From positions 479,105 through 543,104 of the forward strand of contig NZ_QAOG01000001.1 in assembly GCF_003050705.1 (NCBI RefSeq): a stretch of 64,000 bases of DNA. The letters run 5' to 3'. Position 1 is the first letter of the stretch. Each line of letters begins with the position of its first letter. This stretch comes from Sphingomonas aurantiaca (GTDB lineage: Bacteria; Pseudomonadota; Alphaproteobacteria; Sphingomonadales; Sphingomonadaceae). The notes under the pieces are model-generated. The model ran no database searches. It was not told the origin of the DNA and was given only the letters and a program-made list of their open reading frames with translations. Below are positions 53,736 to 60,818 of this stretch, in pieces. Made by a program: the position numbers and the translations under genes.

Positions 53736-54182
53736 TTAGACGTTCCGCACGCGCCACTTCGCATTCTGCCGCCTAAGCTCAGTGTTTATAAAGGCGGCAG
53801 GCGGAAGCTCGAGGCCGGCCATCATTCGTGATGAAATGCCGTCGTTGTTCAGGATATAAAGTCGTGTAATCTGTTTAAGAGCTTCGACCTTTTCAACCTC
53901 AGTCGGCATCGTTGATTTGGCTTGGGCTGCAAGGGCGACTTGTGCATGCTCTTTCGCAGAGTCCAAGGCTTGATCGACACGCTTTTCTATCACCGAGCTG
54001 TCAGGGCGCGTATCATTTCCTCGTGCTCCTGTGACCACGTAAGCGTGCGCTTCGGGCTCGCCTTCGCCAACGCGATCAGCAGCACTCAGTCTATCGATCT
54101 TTTGTTCGATGCGGCTAAGGTCGGTTCGGTCTTCCCGGCGATCTCTCTCGGAATCCGCAGCGCTTCGCGCGCCCGCATACAT
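53736..54182 (-). CDS. Hypothetical protein downstream of the IS element
   Basis: 148 residues from ATG 54182, preceded by GGGGAG and CAGG. Mostly helical and charged: SERDRREDRTDLSRIEQKIDRL could be a short coiled coil, and VEKVEALKQITRLYILNNDG is near the C-terminus. No membrane segment or known domain was seen. The frame continues upstream into the IS, but that part is IS sequence. The insertion lies about 30 bp from the start, so its native promoter has probably been lost. Confidence 0.55.
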   Translation of the reverse strand: MYAGARSAADSERDRREDRTDLSRIEQKIDRLSAADRVGEGEPEAHAYVVTGARGNDTRPDSSVIEKRVDQALDSAKEHAQVALAAQAKSTMPTEVEKVEALKQITRLYILNNDGISSRMMAGLELPPAAFINTELRRQNAKWRVRNV

Positions 54183-54201
54183 AGTGACCTGCTCCCCGTT
54201 T

Positions 54202-55068
54202 TCAGGCCGCTGATAACTTAGCTTCGGTATCCATATGCCCTTGGCGGGGGCGGTTCGTAAAGTCGGCGGGTGCCAACCCGCCAAGGCTGCTGTGCGGACG
54301 CACGGTGTTGTAGTCCGTCCGCCATGCCTCGATGATCCGTCTCGCCGCAGCCAGCGTCGGGAACAGGTGCTCGTTCAGGCACTCGTCCCGCAAGCGACCA
54401 TTAAAGCTTTCGACGAAGCCGTTCTGCTGCGGCTTACCGGGCGCGATGTAATGCCACTCGACCCCGGTGTCCTGGCACCAGGCAAGGACGGCGTGACTGG
54501 TCAACTCGGTGCCATTGTCGCTGACCACCATGCACGGTAGCCCGCGGCGTTCGGCAACAGCGCCCAACTCGCGGACGACACGCCGGCCTGAAAGCGAGGT
54601 ATCGACGATGCACACTAGGCATTCCCGGCTGTAGTCGTCGATGACGTTGAGCATACGGAACCGCCGGCCGCAGGCCAGTGAGTCCGACACAAAGTCGAGA
54701 GACCAGCGCTGATTGAGTTCCTGTGGGATCGCCATCGGCGCCCGCGTCCCAAGCGCGCGCTTGCGGCCATCACGTTTGCGCACCGTCAGCCGCTCCTCGC
54801 GGTACAGCCGGTAGACCTTCTTCAGGTTCATGCCCTTGCCCTCTCGCTTCAGCATGATCGCTAGCCGCCGGTAGCCGAACCGGCGACGTTCGTTGGCGAT
54901 CTCTCGCATCCGCTCGCGCGCGGCGTCGTCGTGCCCGCGCAGCGGCTCATATTGCCATGCCGACCGATTGACCCCGATCAGCCTGCAGGCACGACGCTCG
55001 GAAAAGCCGTGGTCGGCTATCAGCTTCTCCACCGCAGCGTAGCGCTCCGCAGACCGGGTCAGTTTTTT
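54202..55068 (-). CDS. IS3-family transposase OrfB (integrase catalytic domain, -1 frame)
   Basis: Read from OrfA by -1 frameshifting at A AAA AAC (55068-55062), joining GKN of OrfA to [10 protein letters not shown]. The product has an HTH_21 region ([18 protein letters not shown]) and the DDE catalytic core: RWSLDFVSD (Asp), [11 protein letters not shown] (Asp) and [19 protein letters not shown] (Glu). The stop TGA lies seven or more bases outside the left terminal repeat, so the last two codons come from flanking DNA. All catalytic residues are present, so the element may still be active. Confidence 0.9.
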   Translation of the reverse strand, partial: KKLTRSAERYAAVEKLIADHGFSERRACRLIGVNRSAWQYEPLRGHDDAARERMREIANERRRFGYRRLAIMLKREGKGMNLKKVYRLYREERLTVRKRDGRKRALGTRAPMAIPQELNQRWSLDFVSDSLACGRRFRMLNVIDDYSRECLVCIVDTSLSGRRVVRELGAVAERRGLPCMVVSDNGTELTSHAVLAWCQDTGVEWHYIAPGKPQQNGFVESFNGRLRDECLNEHLFPTLAAARRIIEAWRTDYNTVRPHSSLGGLAPADFTNRPRQGHMDTEAKLSAA

Positions 55069-55354
55069 CCCAACAGATCCTTCAGCGCCGACACGTCGAG
55101 CATCGACTCCGCCAGCAGCTTCTTCAGCCGTCGGTTCTCGTCCTCCAGCGTGCGCAACCGTGCCGCCTCCGACACCGTCATCCCGCCGTACTTCGACTTC
55201 CAGTTGTAGAATGTCGCATCGCTGATCCCGTGCTTGCGGCACAGGTCGGCCGTCTTCACGTCAGCCTCATGCTCGCGCAACACCCCAATGATCTGATCCT
55301 CGGTAAATCGGCCTCGCCGCATCACTCGTCTCCATCTGACGAGCTAACTTACCA
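54211..55354 (-). mobile_element. IS3-family insertion sequence (IS407-like group)
   Basis: About 1144 bp. Terminal inverted repeats start with TG as in IS3 elements: TGATAACTTAGCT at the left end (54211) and TGGTAAGTTAGCT read inward from the right end (55354), 11 of 13 matching. Two overlapping transposase frames (orfA, orfB) lie on the minus strand. Flanking bases (CCGC left, ATGG right) show no target duplication, so an IS-mediated deletion or rearrangement may have occurred. The insertion truncates a membrane-protein gene at its right end. Confidence 0.87.
55059..55325 (-). CDS. IS3-family transposase OrfA
   Basis: 88 residues. [48 protein letters not shown], then a leucine-zipper-like stretch ([20 protein letters not shown]). 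It binds the IS ends. Its 3' end contains the slippery heptamer A AAA AAC followed by TGA, the standard programmed -1 frameshift signal that yields the OrfAB fusion. Confidence 0.92.
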   Translation of the reverse strand: MMRRGRFTEDQIIGVLREHEADVKTADLCRKHGISDATFYNWKSKYGGMTVSEAARLRTLEDENRRLKKLLAESMLDVSALKDLLGKN

Positions 55355-55497
55355 ATGGCATGATTTCTGGGGAGCACGTCAATAGCAATCGCTGCCGACA
55401 CGACTATCAGCCCAAGGACGCTCCAGCATCCCCAATTCGGCCATTTGTCGGGAAGCCCGACCATGGTGGATAGGCCGCCCAGTCCAGCCGCAACCAT
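55355..55497 (-). pseudogene. Fragment of a membrane protein gene cut by the IS element
   Basis: Reading leftward from ATG 55497 the frame gives MVAAGLGGLSTMVGLPDKW and a helix WSVLGLIVVSAAIAIDVLP before hitting the IS at 55354. The frame is open upstream for about 25 more codons without a start (SWKARRIPSFHHWLTWANLA), and a short ORF ending MRDLFKLMES stops just there in the next frame, so the 5' part may also be frameshifted. Original function unknown. Confidence 0.55.
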
Positions 55498-55721
55498 GAT
55501 TGCGAGATTCGCCCAAGTCAGCCAATGATGGAAAGACGGTATACGCCTAGCTTTCCATGAGCTTGAAGAGGTCTCTCATTTTTGCCCGTTTGGTGGTGTG
55601 AGACGTCTGGCATCTGCGGCTGGCTCGAGCAAACCTAATCTGATCTAGGTGCGCCAGCGCTTCCGGTCGCTCACGGAGGGGCCTCGATACTATCGATGGA
55701 CTTTGCCGCTTCGTGTGCCTT

Positions 55722-55745
55722 GGCGTCGGCGTCGGCGTCGGCGTC
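55722..55745. repeat. Hexanucleotide microsatellite (GGCGTC)x4
   Basis: Four exact copies of GGCGTC in a row at 55722-55745. On the minus strand they encode alternating Pro-Thr in a short frame (MRMTPTPTPTPRHTKR). Copy-number change would keep the frame because the unit is six bases. Confidence 0.8.
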
Positions 55746-55825
55746 ATCCGCACACTCTTATAGCTATGTCCGCGGACTTACTTAACATGCGAAACGTTGG
55801 AAGCACGCAGTCGCGCGTCTTCGGC

Positions 55826-56263
55826 CTATATCGGTGCACTGTTTTCAGCCGTGGGCGTTTTCGAGATCAAAGATGTCGATGATCCGGCAATGACCCTGAG
55901 TACCGATGGCGAGGATACGAATCGGCTGCCTTTTATCCCACATGCTCCTTCCTGCGCAGATGCATTGGCCCTTCGTTGTCCATCAAACCTGTATCCGTCG
56001 GGTGGACATTCACGCTCCGTTTGGCGGGTATTGTCGAGGTAGCGGCGATCCTTGAACACCTCCCAAGGGTCGCGACCCTCCACGAGCCGAATGAGCTCGG
56101 GTATCGCCGCCGTTACGCGTTCGCGAAGCTCCGCAAGCCACGCCCGCCACCCGGGGTTGCCGCGATAATTTTCGATCAGTGTGCCGGCGGGCGCCCGATA
56201 GTCTGGCGCCGCGTCGGCGTTGATCGTCCAGTTCAGCCTTCGGCCGCTCGCCAGGCCCGTCAC
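55826..56263 (-). CDS. Hypothetical protein, possibly decayed
   Basis: 145 residues from a GTG at 56263. The first 85 residues have GC-rich third positions and look like real coding sequence (APAGTLIENYRGNPGWRAWL and LIRLVEGRDPWEVFKDRRYL); the last 60 lose that bias and contain Ser-rich low-complexity sequence, suggesting a frameshift or a lost stop. No known domain recognised. It lies just downstream of rtcA on the same strand but is unlike it in composition. Confidence 0.35.
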   Translation of the reverse strand: MTGLASGRRLNWTINADAAPDYRAPAGTLIENYRGNPGWRAWLAELRERVTAAIPELIRLVEGRDPWEVFKDRRYLDNTRQTERECPPDGYRFDGQRRANASAQEGACGIKGSRFVSSPSVLRVIAGSSTSLISKTPTAENSAPI

Positions 56264-56292
56264 ACATGGAGATATTATAGACTTATCTGAGT

Positions 56293-57306
56293 TTAGCGGA
56301 TCTCTACGGAATGTGAGCCGGTCGGCAGCTGCAGGAAGGTGCAGCGCCGACCGAGAAACGCTTCGATGATCACCCTGGCGGTCAGGCTATGCTGGCTCGG
56401 CTTGACCGTGGTGAAGCTGCCACCGCCCGCGAGCGCGAACGGCAACAGCAACTGGTCGGCGAGATACGGTCCCGCAAAGGCATCCGACGCGAGATATCCA
56501 GCCATGCGCGCCGCAGCGGTCTTTGCGACATGTTCGGCGGAAACGCCGAGCTTGCCAAAGCCGCTCACCACTTCGGTGACATTCTCGAAAACTGCCTCGA
56601 GCAGCACGATGTTGCCGGGGCCCTGCTCTTCGGGGAGCTCACGGATCGAGAAGGCATCCTCCGGCCAGTCCAACAATCCGCGCGCCGTCTTCATCTCGCG
56701 TTTGGCCACGTCGGGCGGCAGGCCGGCAAAAAGCGCGGTGGCCGAGCGGCCGATCAATGCGCCGCGATCGACACAGCTGATCGCGGTCAGCGGAGCGGGC
56801 TCGATATCGATCTCGATCCGGCCACCGCCGCGCGGATAGAAGCCGTGCCGTATCAGCCGCGCAGTGACGTTCGGCCCCATCCGGTTGATGACCGGCAGAA
56901 AACTTTTTGCGATAAAGTCGAAGGGCGGCGCGAGCATGTTGTGCGTGCCGCCTTCGAGTACGAGCCGTGAGGGCGCGCCGGCGAGGACGAGCGGCATCAA
57001 CACGGTCTGTAAGACTAGACCGGTCGATCCGGCCGTGCCGACCGCGAAGCGGTACTCTCCCGGTGTCACCTGGCCAGGGCGAAAGGTCAGATCGGACGAC
57101 CCGACGCTCAACCCTTCGCACGTGGCGCCGCCTACCACGCAAGCGGCTTCGACCGCCGTGACGTGCTGACGCATCAGCCCCGGCTTTTCGCGCTTGCCGC
57201 GGGCATTGGTGATGCGGAACGGCTGGCCGGTGACGAGCGACAGCGCGCACGCGTTGCGCACGACCTGTCCGCCGCCTTCGCCTTCGGATCCGTCGATGAT
57301 GATCAT
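56293..57306 (-). CDS. rtcA: RNA 3'-terminal phosphate cyclase
   Basis: 337 residues, full length. It turns a 3'-phosphate RNA end into a 2',3'-cyclic phosphate through an adenylated enzyme. N-terminus IIIDGSEGEGGGQVVRNACALS is the family signature; HGFYPRGGGRIEI is the central motif; His306 in KPSQHSLTARVI is the AMP-binding nucleophile. Last gene of the rsr-Y RNA-rtcB-rtcA operon, 33 bp after rtcB. It makes the end type that RtcB can join. Confidence 0.97.
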   Translation of the reverse strand: MIIIDGSEGEGGGQVVRNACALSLVTGQPFRITNARGKREKPGLMRQHVTAVEAACVVGGATCEGLSVGSSDLTFRPGQVTPGEYRFAVGTAGSTGLVLQTVLMPLVLAGAPSRLVLEGGTHNMLAPPFDFIAKSFLPVINRMGPNVTARLIRHGFYPRGGGRIEIDIEPAPLTAISCVDRGALIGRSATALFAGLPPDVAKREMKTARGLLDWPEDAFSIRELPEEQGPGNIVLLEAVFENVTEVVSGFGKLGVSAEHVAKTAAARMAGYLASDAFAGPYLADQLLLPFALAGGGSFTTVKPSQHSLTARVIIEAFLGRRCTFLQLPTGSHSVEIR

Positions 57307-57339
57307 GGTCTTCTTTCTCGGGAATGGCGGCGTGAAGGG

Positions 57340-58566
57340 CTACCCCTTCACGCACACCACCTGCTTCAACGTATGGACGATCTCGACGAGATCGGCCTGT
57401 GCCGCCATCACGGCTTCGATCGGCTTGTACGCGCGCGGACTTTCGTCGATCACGCCTTCGTCCTTGCGGCAGGCGACGCCCTCGGTCGCGGCGACATGTT
57501 CCGCCACCGTGACCTCGCGCTTCGCCTCGGTCCGCGACATCACGCGCCCGGCACCATGGCTGCAGCTATCGAACGACTCCGCGTTGCCGAGGCCCCGCAC
57601 GAGATACGACTTCGCCCCCATCGAGCCGGGGATGATCCCCATCACACCCTTCGCCGCGCGCACGGCGCCCTTGCGGGTGACGAGCACGTTCTGGCCGAAA
57701 TGGTTCTCGCGCGTGACGTAGTTGTGATGGCAGTTGATGGCCTCCAGCTCCGCGTCGAACGGTTTGGTGATCACGCGGCGCATCGCGGCGATGACGTTGG
57801 TCATCATCATCCGCCGGTTGAGCGCCGCATAATCCTGCGCCCAGCCGACCGCTTCGACATAATCGTCGAAATGCTCGGTCCCTTCCGGGAAATAGGCGAG
57901 GTCCTCATCGGGCAGATTGACGAACCACTTGCGCATGTCCTGCTTGGCCAGTTCGATGAAGAACGTACCGATCGCGTTGCCCACGCCGCGCGAGCCCGAA
58001 TGCAGCATTACCCACACCCGCTGCTCCGTATCGAGGCACACTTCTATGAAGTGGTTGCCCGTGCCGAGCGTGCCCAGGTGAACCAAGTTGTTCGACTTGG
58101 CGAGCTTGGGATATTTCGCGACGATCTGTCCGAAGCGCGTTGCCAGCGTCGCCCATGCGTCGACGATCGCCGCCGGCGGATCACCCCAGGAGCCGGTGTC
58201 GCGGTTGCCGCGACCGACCGAACGCCCGACCGGCACCGCGCGCTCGATCGCAGCGCGGACGCCTTCCAGATTGTCGGGAAGATCGCTTGCGGTGAGCGAG
58301 GTGCGCGCCGCCATCATGCCGCAGCCGATGTCGACGCCGACCGCTGCCGGAATCACCGCGCCCTTGGTCGGAATGACCGAGCCGATCGTCGCGCCGATGC
58401 CGACATGGACGTCAGGCATAACCGCGACGTGCTTGAACACGAACGGCATCTGCGCCGCGCGCACTAGCTGAGCACGCGCTTTGTCGTCCACGGCGACGCC
58501 GCGGGTCCACATCTTGATCGGTACGCCGCCGTCGACGGCCTGAAATTCAAAATTGGCTTCGGTCAT
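57340..58566 (-). CDS. rtcB: RNA-splicing ligase RtcB (3'-phosphate/5'-OH RNA ligase)
   Basis: 408 residues. It joins a 2',3'-cyclic phosphate or 3'-phosphate end to a 5'-OH using GTP and Mn2+. Metal ligands include Asp79 and Cys82 (GVDIGCGMM), GTLGTGNHFIE and MLHSGSRGVG; the guanylated His337 is in SCSHGAGRVMSRTEA, the same number as in E. coli RtcB. ATG 58566 has AGAAGG and CAGG just upstream; the open frame further upstream (to 58701) crosses the third noncoding RNA and is not coding. Preceded by three Y-RNA-like RNAs. Confidence 0.97.
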   Translation of the reverse strand: MTEANFEFQAVDGGVPIKMWTRGVAVDDKARAQLVRAAQMPFVFKHVAVMPDVHVGIGATIGSVIPTKGAVIPAAVGVDIGCGMMAARTSLTASDLPDNLEGVRAAIERAVPVGRSVGRGNRDTGSWGDPPAAIVDAWATLATRFGQIVAKYPKLAKSNNLVHLGTLGTGNHFIEVCLDTEQRVWVMLHSGSRGVGNAIGTFFIELAKQDMRKWFVNLPDEDLAYFPEGTEHFDDYVEAVGWAQDYAALNRRMMMTNVIAAMRRVITKPFDAELEAINCHHNYVTRENHFGQNVLVTRKGAVRAAKGVMGIIPGSMGAKSYLVRGLGNAESFDSCSHGAGRVMSRTEAKREVTVAEHVAATEGVACRKDEGVIDESPRAYKPIEAVMAAQADLVEIVHTLKQVVCVKG

Positions 58567-58618
58567 CCTGACCTTCTGTTGAACTGTCGCACGCCGGTGG
58601 CGGCGACGCGGTATTGGT

Positions 58619-58709
58619 GCTGGCAACGAGGGGTGACGAGACGTTTCCGGATCGCTCCGGGGAGGATTCGAACCTCCTGTACCGTGTAGTCCCGTCGGCA
58701 TTTGCCAGC
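58619..58709 (-). ncRNA. Y-RNA-like noncoding RNA 3 (YrlA type, shortest)
   Basis: 91 bases read leftward from 58709. The terminal stem GCTGGCAA/TTGCCAGC is perfect (8 bp), followed by the shared ATGCCG word and GGACTACA; a second helix GACG/CGTC is possible. The inner module is a T-arm, GGAGG-TTCGAAT-CCTCC, then CCGGA-GCGA-TCCGG, an acceptor-like helix closed by a GNRA tetraloop. No D-arm like that of RNA 2 is evident. The 3' strand CTCGTTGCC matches the CTCGTCGCC of RNA 1. It ends 52 bases before rtcB. Confidence 0.8.
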
Positions 58710-58720
58710 TTCGTTTGTGG

Positions 58721-58834
58721 TCACGGCGACGAAAGATGGCGGACGGTTGTGCTCTACCAGGCTGAGCTACCCGCTTGCGCGGGGCGGGATTCGAACCCGC
58801 GACACCATGTAGTCCATGCCGGCATTCGCCGTGA
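58721..58834 (-). ncRNA. Y-RNA-like noncoding RNA 2 with a permuted tRNA module
   Basis: 114 bases read leftward from 58834. Terminal stem TCACGGCGA/TCGCCGTGA is perfect (9 bp), then ATGCCGG and GGACTACATGG. The module has a T-arm GCGGG-TTCGAAT-CCCGC, then CCCGC-GCAA-GCGGG (acceptor-like helix with GCAA cap), TA, and a D-arm GCTC-AGCCTGGTA-GAGC that is identical in style to a real tRNA D-arm. T-arm before D-arm, no anticodon arm, no free acceptor end: a circularly permuted tRNA mimic, as known for bacterial YrlA. Confidence 0.88.
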
Positions 58835-58842
58835 TGATATCT

Positions 58843-59001
58843 GGCCGTGGCGACGAGTGGTGGCGAGACGCGGTCCTTAAGCTACGTTCCAGCGGCGGGA
58901 TTCGAACCCACATCGCCTTTCGCACCATCGCTGGTGCTTGGGCGCTTTACTCGTCGGACCTCAGGCAGGAGGATGTAGTCCCACCGGCATTCGCCACGGC
59001 C
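58843..59001 (-). ncRNA. Y-RNA-like noncoding RNA 1 (longest)
   Basis: 159 bases read leftward from 59001, six bases after the Ro60-gene stop. Terminal stem GGCCGTGGCGA/TCGCCACGGCC is perfect (11 bp); after the ATGCC internal loop a second helix GGTGG/CCACC continues it, as in Ro-binding Y RNA stems. GGGACTACAT follows. The module holds a T-arm GTGGG-TTCGAAT-CCCGC, a tRNA D-like TAGCTTAAGG, and an extra hairpin GCACCA-GCGA-TGGTGC absent from the other two. The 5' GGCGAATGCCGG word is shared with RNA 2. Confidence 0.87.
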
Positions 59002-59007
59002 AATTCT

Positions 59008-60552
59008 TTATAGCTCCGTTTGGTCGATGATGCCGACCCAGTCGCGCGTTTCGCCGCGGGCGAACTTTGCGATCGTGTCGAACACCGCGTCGGAAAAACC
59101 TCCGACATTGAGGATCTCGGGCCGGCCCGACGCTTGCGTCGTGCCGTGCGGCTGGATGTCGATGCAGACCAGCTTCGCCGCCGGGTTGCGCCGGACGATC
59201 TTGTCCCACTCGCGCATCGTCTGCGTCGCGCCGCCCTTCACCGCATCCACCCAGGACTGATTGTCCGAGACAATCACGACCAAATCGACCGCGGCGCGTT
59301 CCGCATTCAGCCTGGCCAGCGGTGCCGAGACGTTGGTCCCGCCACCACAGACCGCCGCCAGCTTTGCGGTGTTCACCGCGAGCCGGGCATACGGATCGAG
59401 CGTGATGCCCACGACCTTCTCCTCGAACGGCAGGACGCGTACCTGGCGGTTGGTCCGCAGCATCGCCGCCGCGACCAGCGCCGCAACATCGTTGCAACTG
59501 ACCTTCGACGTGGCGCCCTTGCGGAACCCCGTCGCCGGCGAGCGCATCGATCCCGACACGTCGGGGCAGACGACCACCCGGCCCGCCACGCTCGGCACGG
59601 TCGCGACCGATGCCTCGAGCGCAGTCTCGAGCGCCGCCTGTACCTTGAGGGGCACGCCGTCTTCGGCCGAACCCAGCGCAACCATAACCTGGTAGGGCAG
59701 CACGCGCGCCTTGCCGAGCGCCGAATCCGACAGCCGTCCAGCGACCGCATCGGTGATCCCCGCAACCCCGAACGCGCCGTTGCGCGCCAGCGTGTTGAGG
59801 TTCATCCGCAGCGCCTGCCAGCCCATGTTGCGCGCCAGCTCGCCCCATTGTTCTGCGCTCAGCGGAAAGGCGGTGAGCCATTCGAACGGCACCGGCGGTA
59901 ACGCTCCCGATGGGTCTCGCTTCCACGCCTCGAAGGCCGCGATCTCAATCGGAAGCGCCGCGACATCGTACGGTTTGCCGATCAGCCATCCGTAGAAAGC
60001 GCGCCGCTCGTCCGTCGCAGGCTTCGGGCGCACCATCCGCACGATGTCGGCGAGCGACGGGTCGTTCCCCGTTGCGGCCGCCATCAGGTCGCGCATCGAC
60101 GCGGTCTCCAGCCAGGTCTGCACCAGCCGCTTCGGTCGCGTGCCGAGCGACGTGCGCCCGACCTGACCCGATCGCATGATCTGCACGAACGTGCGCAGCA
60201 TGCGTCCGGTATCGATCACGCGTCCGAAGACCACGACCGCGAGATCGGGATCGGCCAGTGTCAGATAGGCACAGAGCAAGGCGGGCATATCCTTCATCGT
60301 TCCGGCCTTGCGGGCATAGATCGCCGCCTTGGCGACGAAGAGCGGATCGACCGCCTTAGCCGCTTCGATCGTCTCGGCCAGATGCGTTTCGGCCGATGCG
60401 TAGACGCTGTCCGACAGCGTTCCCGTCGCCGCCAGCTGCGCAAGCCTGGCCTGCGGGCCATATGCATAGGCCGGCGCGAATTCGCGGTTCACGCTGTCGG
60501 TTGCCGGCAGCAGCTTGGCGATCGCCGATGCGAAGAGGCTCTTGTTTGCCAT
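59008..60552 (-). CDS. rsr: Ro60/Rsr ortholog, TROVE-domain RNA-binding protein
   Basis: 514 residues. The TROVE HEAT-repeat ring covers about 10-310 (EFAPAYAYGPQARLAQLAATGTL, DPLFVAKAAIYARKAGTMKDMPALL in pieces) and a von Willebrand A domain about 325-510 with the MIDAS DVSGS (Asp331, Ser333, Ser335). Bacterial Ro proteins bind misfolded RNA through the ring cavity and Y RNA on the outside, and can tether PNPase. ATG 60552 has AAAGGA eight bases upstream. First gene after the sigma-54 promoter. Confidence 0.95.
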   Translation of the reverse strand: MANKSLFASAIAKLLPATDSVNREFAPAYAYGPQARLAQLAATGTLSDSVYASAETHLAETIEAAKAVDPLFVAKAAIYARKAGTMKDMPALLCAYLTLADPDLAVVVFGRVIDTGRMLRTFVQIMRSGQVGRTSLGTRPKRLVQTWLETASMRDLMAAATGNDPSLADIVRMVRPKPATDERRAFYGWLIGKPYDVAALPIEIAAFEAWKRDPSGALPPVPFEWLTAFPLSAEQWGELARNMGWQALRMNLNTLARNGAFGVAGITDAVAGRLSDSALGKARVLPYQVMVALGSAEDGVPLKVQAALETALEASVATVPSVAGRVVVCPDVSGSMRSPATGFRKGATSKVSCNDVAALVAAAMLRTNRQVRVLPFEEKVVGITLDPYARLAVNTAKLAAVCGGGTNVSAPLARLNAERAAVDLVVIVSDNQSWVDAVKGGATQTMREWDKIVRRNPAAKLVCIDIQPHGTTQASGRPEILNVGGFSDAVFDTIAKFARGETRDWVGIIDQTEL

Positions 60553-60653
60553 CTCAAATCCTTTGCGGTTCCGGGGTGACCGGCCCATTCCGATCACCCT
60601 TGCCGCGCCGTCCCGCTGGCCATGTTCGAGCACCAGCAAGACACCTCATGCCC

Positions 60654-60669
60654 AGCAATCCGCGTGCCA
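60654..60669 (-). promoter_or_regulatory. Sigma-54 promoter of the rsr-Y RNA-rtcBA operon
   Basis: Minus-strand TGGCACG-CGGA-TTGCT fits the -24/-12 consensus TGGCACR-N4-TTGCW at every position. It points toward rsr; transcription would begin near 60643, giving a leader of about 90 bases to ATG 60552. Sigma-54 promoters need an AAA+ activator, and rtcR, which encodes one, is divergent next door. Confidence 0.92.
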
Positions 60670-60802
60670 GTTCGACAACAGCCGCCTCATAATAATTATA
60701 TCTATCTGTAAATGCTGGACTTTAATTGATTGTCGGCCTGTGGCGACATCGAGCCTGCTTGCGCGCCATGCGGAAGAACTATATCATGCAGGATAGGAAT
60801 TT

Positions 60803-60814
60803 ATCCCATGGGAT
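60803..60814 (+). promoter_or_regulatory. Palindrome at the rtcR ribosome binding site
   Basis: ATCCCATGGGAT is a perfect 12-bp palindrome four bases before the rtcR ATG; GGATA (60791-60795) and TATCC (60802-60806) form a competing hairpin. GGGAT in it is the only Shine-Dalgarno-like word, so folding or protein binding could limit RtcR production. The stretch 60689-60730 is AT-rich and may be an IHF-type bend, without a clear consensus. Confidence 0.45.
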
Positions 60815-60818
60815 CACC

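Larger units (their letters stand above)
55498..56292. other. Degenerate stretch with no confident gene
   Basis: About 800 bp between the IS-truncated fragment and rtcA. It has mixed base composition, with AT-rich patches near 55760-55800 and 55900-55940, unlike the flanking chromosome. Only short or decayed frames are present (one listed at 55826). A 32-codon frame, with AAGGAG just before its ATG, reads MWDKRQPIRILAIGTQGH on the minus strand near 55850-55950. The whole block looks like eroded mobile DNA. Confidence 0.5.

Noticed and set aside
58567..58701. N-terminal extension of RtcB to 58701
   Set aside because: The extra 45 codons cross noncoding RNA 3 and have no similarity to RtcB; ATG 58566 matches the family start and has a ribosome binding site.
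58640..58930. Three ordinary tRNA genes on the minus strand, suggested by three copies of a TTCGAATC T-loop
   Set aside because: None has a D-arm before the T-arm, an anticodon arm, or a free acceptor stem. The flanking perfect stems and repeat words fit Y-RNA-like RNAs better.
60673..60735. CGACAA/TTGTCG inverted words as RtcR binding sites
   Set aside because: Only 6 bp, 51 bases apart and unsupported by a second copy; too weak to call.
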